DNA of 64,000 nucleotides, from the NCBI RefSeq assembly GCF_040802235.1, contig NC_133157.1, positions 29,901,501 through 29,965,500 on the forward strand, written 5' to 3'. The notes beneath the pieces were generated by a model, which was given only the letters and a program-made list of their open reading frames with translations, ran no database searches and had not been told where the DNA came from. The position numbers and the translations under genes were made by a program. The DNA is from Manis javanica. Taxonomy: Eukaryota; Chordata; Mammalia; Pholidota; Manidae. Positions 59,240 to 64,000 of this stretch are shown here, piece by piece (the stretch's first letter is position 1; every line of letters starts with the position of its first letter).

Positions 59240-60455
59240 CTGGCCTTCCGGTGCTTCATAAAGGCCCTCAATTTACCTGCTGTCTCAAGATCATCAGTGG
59301 GGCAGGTCCAGGGGGTGGGTAATATGTCACTGCTTATCTGTAAAGAGTAACCCCTCATTTCTCCAAAATATTAACATTACTAGGTGACAGAATCTGAGCA
59401 CCCACTGAGAAGCCAGGGTTGAAGTAAATTTGTCAACAACTAAAATTTACTACTTAAACACAAAAGCAAACAAGAGTGTATAATACTTCCCTCTGGGCAG
59501 TGGAACCAAAGAAGGGGAGAGGAGTGGGATTGTGAATTCTTTAATAAATTTTTCTACGTGACTTGATTTTTTTTTTGAAGAGGCCTGAAATGGTTAAAAT
59601 AGCTTTCAAATGGGTAACACTAAGTTGTTACATCATTACAACACTGGACTGGAATTTTAATTACTCAAAGATCACTCTTGGGTTTGAAAGTGACTTAGGC
59701 TAAAATCTTCTTGAATCCACCATCCTGCCCATAAAGAAAATATAAAAGGGCAAGAATAGAGTTGGGAAGGGGGTGGATGGAGGATTTCTTGGCGAGCCCT
59801 ACCGATCCTCCAACCGAAGGTAGTGGGTGTGAGAGGCCTACCTCCAACCTCAAGCTCAGAGAAGGGCAGCTCAGCAGGCCCACCCAAAAAGCTTCGCGGT
59901 TCAGAAGTCACAGTTGAATGCTGACAGACGCCCGCCTGGGAAATGCGGAGAGCGATGTCGGCTTGCACACTGCCACATTCTCGGGGATGGTTTTTCTTGT
60001 GAGCACTTTCAGGAGTTCCCCGAGAAATGCCTCTTCTCCAACGTTTGCAGCTCTTGCCGCTCTGCTGAGGTCTCCCCACCTCTGAGGCCCTACGGTCTCT
60101 TCCAGAGAGTTCTCTTCCAGGTGACCACAGCTCCTACCACAGACCCACTTGCGCAGAGAAAACTGTCATCACAGCCCTTCTCTCATTAGAACTGCAGCTT
60201 GTTACCAAATCTACTGCGAGCCGTGGAAAGAAACTTCCCTTGTCCCACTCACACAGCTTTGACTTGGCCACCAGCCGTTAACAGTTCAAGGAGAGAATAT
60301 CCGTACTTCGACAACAGAAAAAGAAATTCAAAGTTCTGGTTTGCGTGGGTGGGGCTGCAAAATAGTCCATCATCTGCACATAACTGTATTTTTAACTAAC
60401 GGATACCGATTAGTTGACCGGTAAATTGCAACCGATATTTTTAAACACAAATTCT
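59240..60455. other. Intergenic DNA rising in CpG toward the island
   Basis: Scattered CpGs from about 59880. No exon identified with confidence. Confidence 0.4.
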
Positions 60456-60459
60456 AGGA

Positions 60460-60860
60460 ATCAAACCGCCGTGCCGCGAGAGCGCAGAACTGGGATTCTA
60501 CCGCGGGCGGCGGGGGAGGGCGGGGAGGGGCGGGGGGAGGGCGGGGAGGGGCGGGGAGCAGGCCCCGGCGCCTGCGCACTGGAGCGAGTTCCTTCGCTCC
60601 TGCACAGCCCGGACGTCACCCAGCCTGTGCTTGGCTCTCCATGTCCCCAGTTCCTGAACCTCCTTCGGGAAACGCAGTCTTACCTCCTCCTGCTCCTTCG
60701 GAACCTGTCTCAAGATAATTAGGGGTGCCCTCTGGAATTGCCCAATCCTAAAGAGCACGACCCTCTAGGGCTTGCCTGCCCGGAAGCTTGCGCTCACCCG
60801 CCTACCTGGGGCCTGGGCGGGGCTCCCGGGAGCGAGAGCCTTTCAGAGTCGAGAGGCCCC
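60460..60860. promoter_or_regulatory. CpG island, candidate promoter and first exon
   Basis: Dense CpG and GC. GGGGCGGGG Sp1-type boxes at 60527-60535 and 60548-60556, an NRF1-like CGCCTGCGCAC at 60569-60579 and a CRE-like GACGTCA at 60612-60618, in the order of a TATA-less housekeeping promoter. Transcription direction is unclear: a strong minus-strand donor (AG/GTAAGA, GT at 60683-60682) and a plus-strand donor (GTAAGT at 60969) both exist. No coding exon could be assigned. Confidence 0.7.
60516..60556 (+). repeat. Tandem 20-bp G-rich repeat in the CpG island
   Basis: GAGGGCGGGGAGGGGCGGGG at 60516-60535 and again at 60537-60556, one base apart. Runs of four Gs make G-quadruplex formation plausible. 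Confidence 0.95.
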
Positions 60861-61059
60861 GCCCCCTGCTCTCCACCTGCCCTGGACAGTTGGCGTGGCA
60901 TTCTACTTGAAGATTTGTTGTGAAGGTTGGGGGAAGTACTAAAACTTTCTGATGCTTAAAGAGCATCAGTAAGTTTAGCTATTGTTGCTTGCACGTCTAC
61001 TCACTTTCCTCACAGTAGTAATTTGAAGCTGCCTCTCCAGCATTAACGTTGTGCACTCC

Positions 61060-61790
61060 ATCAGCTTTCACCTCAGTAACCTCTACCTAGTTGTCACTCC
61101 TGTGCCCTTCACTTTATACTTTTCTAACTGGACCGGCTCCTTCAGCCTGCCTTCCCCATCATTTGTGCACAAATATCCTGTTGTCTTTGCTCCTCAGTGC
61201 TTATCTACCTCTCCTAGTCGCTGTTCCTGTCTCATGAAAACTGAAAAAAGGTTACTCCATCCATCTCTTCTTTGCCCCTCTCACCCCATTTACTTCACTG
61301 GAATCTGGCTTCTAACCACGCCAGTAAAACAGTCCCCAGCAAAGTCTTCAGTGGCAGTGTCACTAACCCCCACAAACACTTTGCTGTGCTGCATTCCCTC
61401 CAGCACAACACACGTGCCTGTGACCTCTGTAAACCCTCTGCAGCTCCCTCTGGTTTCCGTATTGCTCACACTCCTTTCTCTCTCTGTGATAACTCCATCT
61501 GCTATGAGTTTGTCTTCCTTCTCCTCCCTCTGCTGGTTCCCAGATCCCACTAGTCTTCAGTTTTATTCACTCTCCGCACTCTGAGCTCTTTTATGTCATT
61601 TTTTGGTGTGCCAATGACTCCCAAGTCCATACCTCTGGCCCAGATCTTTCTTCTGGGCTTCAGGCTCTTGGCATCCCACAGAAAGCTCACTTAACACCTT
61701 CAGAATCTCTTTTCCAGCAAACCTACTTGAACTTCCGTACGTAATTTTTCTCTTGCTTTCATCTCTTTGAATGGCTTCATGTGCCGTCTC
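61060..61790 (+). mobile_element. L2 LINE, ORF2/3' region, decayed
   Basis: CACTGGAATCTGGCTTCTAA, AAAGTCTTCAGTGGCAGTGT, CCAATGACTCCCAAGTCCAT and the CCAGATCTTTCTTCTGGGCT block are in L2 order. The 177-codon plus-strand frame (61051-61584) lies inside this repeat and is not an independent gene. Confidence 0.72.
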
Positions 61791-61799
61791 AATGAGGCA

Positions 61800-62230
61800 G
61801 GTAATGGAGGGAGGCAGGCAAATAGAGTTTAGGGCCCCTATAGGTTTCAAGAAGCTTCAGGGCCCTTATAAGTTAAAAAAGCTCCAATCAAACTCAGCCA
61901 TTCCGAAGAACAGTTAGACCTCAGCTCTGATTGGTTATGCCTTATGCAAATGAAGCATTGTACTTTCAGCGAATCAAAAGAGGGTTGTGATGTCATCAGT
62001 TCAGTTCTCTATGGGAGGCGGGGGAACTTCCTCCTATCAGGAGGCAATATAAACCCCAGACACCACAGGCCTGATGGCATCCTCTTGGAGCCCCTGCTGA
62101 GTGGCAGGAGGTCTTTTCTTTTCATTCTTCGTTGAAAGAGCTTTGCTGGTTGCTCTGTTCTCTTGTCTACTGGCTTCATTCTTCATTGCCTCCAAAGCAC
62201 AATCCTGGGAAAAACAGCATCTTAGCTGGT
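61800..62230 (+). promoter_or_regulatory. Promoter-like or LTR-like cluster
   Basis: In order: ATTGG (inverted CCAAT) at 61930-61934, octamer ATGCAAAT at 61944-61951, CRE-like TGATGTCAT at 61988-61996 and ATATAAA at 62047-62053, followed by a pyrimidine-rich transcribed-looking stretch. Spacing fits a compact RNA polymerase II promoter, most simply an LTR; no TSD or LTR ends were found. Confidence 0.45.
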
Positions 62231-62865
62231 AACATCAAGACAGAAATCAAGGAGCTTGGACACCTCCCTCTCCCTCACACCCAGTTGGGGTCAGGTTCCC
62301 TAGGAAATAGACTCTGAGACTTGTGTGCAGGTGTTTGGGGTGGGGGGTACATGGCTCTCAGGAACAGCACCTGTGAGGGCTGAGGGAGGGAGATTAGGGT
62401 GGGTAGGAGTTTAACAGCTGGTGCAGTTTGAGTAGTGGCCTCAGCCAGTGCTATGGCAAACTCTGGACCTGGAATGGCCCTTCCTTCCGAATTGTTCCAC
62501 ACTGAGGCAAGGGGAGGGACAGATACCCCCCAATTAACCTGTCACTGGATGTGGGCTGCTCTTAGGATGGGCCATGATCTTAGGTGATGTAGCTCTCTTT
62601 GCTGAAGGCAATTCTGGTAGCTGCACTAGGCTGAGGGGACCCACCATCAAAGTTCCCAACATCTAGAGGGATGAGTGCCTAGCCTTTAACAGAGAACCTG
62701 GGTACCACACCATAGTACCCACTACACCCTCGTACTCAAGAGTTAGTCACCAGTTGTTTTACCTGTTCCCTTTTTAACCTTCAAATAAGACTCCTTTTGT
62801 CAGACTACTACTTTATTCGAAAGAATATCTGAGAGTCTAAAGACTGTGGCAGGGCTACAGAGGCA
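62231..62865. other. Intergenic DNA, nothing recognised
   Basis: A G-rich patch (GGTGTTTGGGGTGGGGGG) at 62328-62345. No gene. Confidence 0.4.
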
Positions 62866-62869
62866 CGGA

Positions 62870-63370
62870 CCATGCAGACAGAGTTCCAGTTTTCCATATG
62901 CTTACAGTCTAGTTGGGCAGTGAATAATCATCCAAATACATACTTTAAAACTATGACAAGTATTTTGAGGAAAAATTTAAAGTTCAGAATGAGATCCTAT
63001 ACAAGGGAGGTTTGTCCCACCAGAGAGTGGGGCAGAGGGAGGGAAAGCTTCTCCAAAGTGTCTTTTGAGCCACAGTCTGAAAGAGTGGGCATTAACTAGG
63101 TGTGCGCTTGGCTGTTGAGGTGGGGTGGGAGTGGGAGAAACATGGACAGGCTGAGGAAACTGCCTATGCAAAGGTCCTGAGATAGGTGGGACAAGGTGCT
63201 GGAGGACCTGAGAGAAGCCAGCATGTCCATAAGGCAGAAACTGAGGGGGAAGAGTAGTAAGAGATAATGAAGAGACAGGCAGGAGTCAGATCCCACAGAG
63301 CAAAGTATTTGGGTCTTTTTCCTAAAAGTAATGAAAGCCACCAAACAGCTTTAATCTCTATGTTGTATAA
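62870..63370 (+). mobile_element. Ancient interspersed repeat, family unresolved
   Basis: GCTTACAGTCTAGTTGGGCA, GGAAAGCTTCTCCAAAGTG, CTATGCAAAGGTCCTGAG and GTAATGAAAGCCACC are in an order I know from a common old mammalian repeat; the exact family is not certain. Confidence 0.45.
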
Positions 63371-63549
63371 ATCATATAACTTCATTAAGCAGAATATTCA
63401 GTTATCCTAAATCACTGCAGATAAAATGGATTATATATACAAAATGATTGAAAGTTAAATTCTGCTAATGCAAAAAGAAGTTTTTTAATGCATATACTAT
63501 CATTACCACAATAGCCAGCTTCTCTACCTCTAATGGCTACTTATGGATC

Positions 63550-63780
63550 CTCTGAACAATAACACCTAGCTATTACTGCTTACTAAATGCTAGCACGTCA
63601 AGTGCTTTGCATAAATTACCTTAAGGCATTTTTTTAATCCACCTTTACCTTTATGCACCTTTAAAACATCCTTATGAAGTGGGTACTATTAAGAAACCGA
63701 GATAGAGCGCGACTTGTCCAGGTTTCCGCATCAGTAAATGGCAGAATAAGATGTGACATCAGATGTCCAGTTTAAAGCTA
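63550..63780 (+). mobile_element. MIR SINE
   Basis: ATTACTGCTTACTAAATGC, CAAGTGCTTTGCATAAATTA, CATCCTTATGAAGTGGGTAC and GACTTGTCCAGG are in MIR order. Confidence 0.75.
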
Positions 63781-63789
63781 AAGATCTTG

Positions 63790-64000
63790 ACTGCAACACT
63801 GAAATATCCACCTAAGCTTTAGAAAACACCCAACCTCACCTGACTATTTCCTTGCTGCCTCGAATTTCCATTGTATCCTATTCATAAGATCAGACCCCTT
63901 TGAAAGTAGGTGTCAACCTGACTCAAGGCCAGACTTGGAACACTCACACTCTTATAGACACCACACAACAAGCCACAGAGTACTTTTTGAGGACTACCTT
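63790..64000. other. Window end, intergenic
   Basis: Nothing recognised. Confidence 0.4.

Noticed and set aside
60498-60758. 86-codon minus-strand ORF in the CpG island
   Set aside because: Pro/Arg-rich reading of GC-rich DNA; it crosses a strong splice donor.
61051-61584. 177-codon plus-strand ORF
   Set aside because: Lies within an L2 repeat, Ser/Thr/Leu/Pro-rich composition of pyrimidine-rich DNA, no domain.
1-64000. CRISPR array, bacterial operon, riboswitch or tRNA gene
   Set aside because: No spaced direct repeats, no Shine-Dalgarno-led gene series and no tRNA cloverleaf with A/B boxes found by eye; composition and repeats are mammalian.

Overview
This is mammalian nuclear DNA, not a microbial or plasmid segment. 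It carries MIR, L2, MaLR-type LTR, MER5-like and L1 repeats, poly(A)-tailed retroposons and one CpG island. I see no Alu, B1/B2, carnivore tRNA-Lys SINE or ruminant Bov SINE. The 3' end of the L1 at 47402-47939 is not of primate or rodent type. A laurasiatherian such as a bat or a pangolin fits best, but the species is a low-confidence guess. I found no intact host protein-coding gene, tRNA, rRNA or CRISPR array. The content is mostly endogenous retroviruses (ERVs), one heavily interrupted host-gene retrocopy and old repeats.

Layout. 1-3990: decayed gag-pol relic of an ERV-L-like (class III-like) retrovirus on the minus strand, split by an unusual L1 5' fragment (2479-3495) with perfect 17-bp target-site duplications (TSDs). 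3992-9822: LTRs and old repeats, including a solo LTR at 9286-9822 with ATAC TSDs. 10576-16423: a young gammaretrovirus-type element with two LTRs differing at two bases plus one indel, ATGC TSDs, a perfect tRNA-Pro primer site and a polypurine tract. It has no recognisable gag or pol; about 3.4 kb of AT-rich sequence without long ORFs leads to an open env 3' half.

17950-28170: a retrocopy of an ANKRD26-family mRNA, from the start codon to the coiled-coil region, broken by four independent LTR-element insertions: 18304-18561 (TSD AAATG), 18787-25245 (TSD CTCAC), 25587-25904, and 26993-27395 (TSD CAAA). The second was itself hit by a betaretrovirus-like provirus on the minus strand (19078-25112, TSD CTCCCT).

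That provirus is the most interesting object in the window. Its 334-bp LTRs differ at one base. gag and env are fully open. A gag-pro slippery heptamer lies in the correct phase. An internal deletion removed the rest of protease, all of reverse transcriptase and most of RNase H while keeping an open frame from dUTPase into a complete DD35E integrase. Its primer site matches tRNA-Phe, not the tRNA-Lys usual for betaretroviruses.

28200-64000: mostly intergenic DNA with L2, MIR, MaLR and L1 relics, a 930-bp solo LTR (44318-45247, TSD GAAC), an L1 nested in an older L1 (46100-49150), microsatellites, a CpG-island promoter candidate (60460-60860) with a 20-bp G-rich tandem repeat, and a CCAAT/octamer/CRE/TATA cluster near 61930-62053. 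How genes work together applies only inside the proviruses: gag, the frameshift product and env are laid out as in a retroviral genome, with LTRs supplying promoter and polyadenylation signals.
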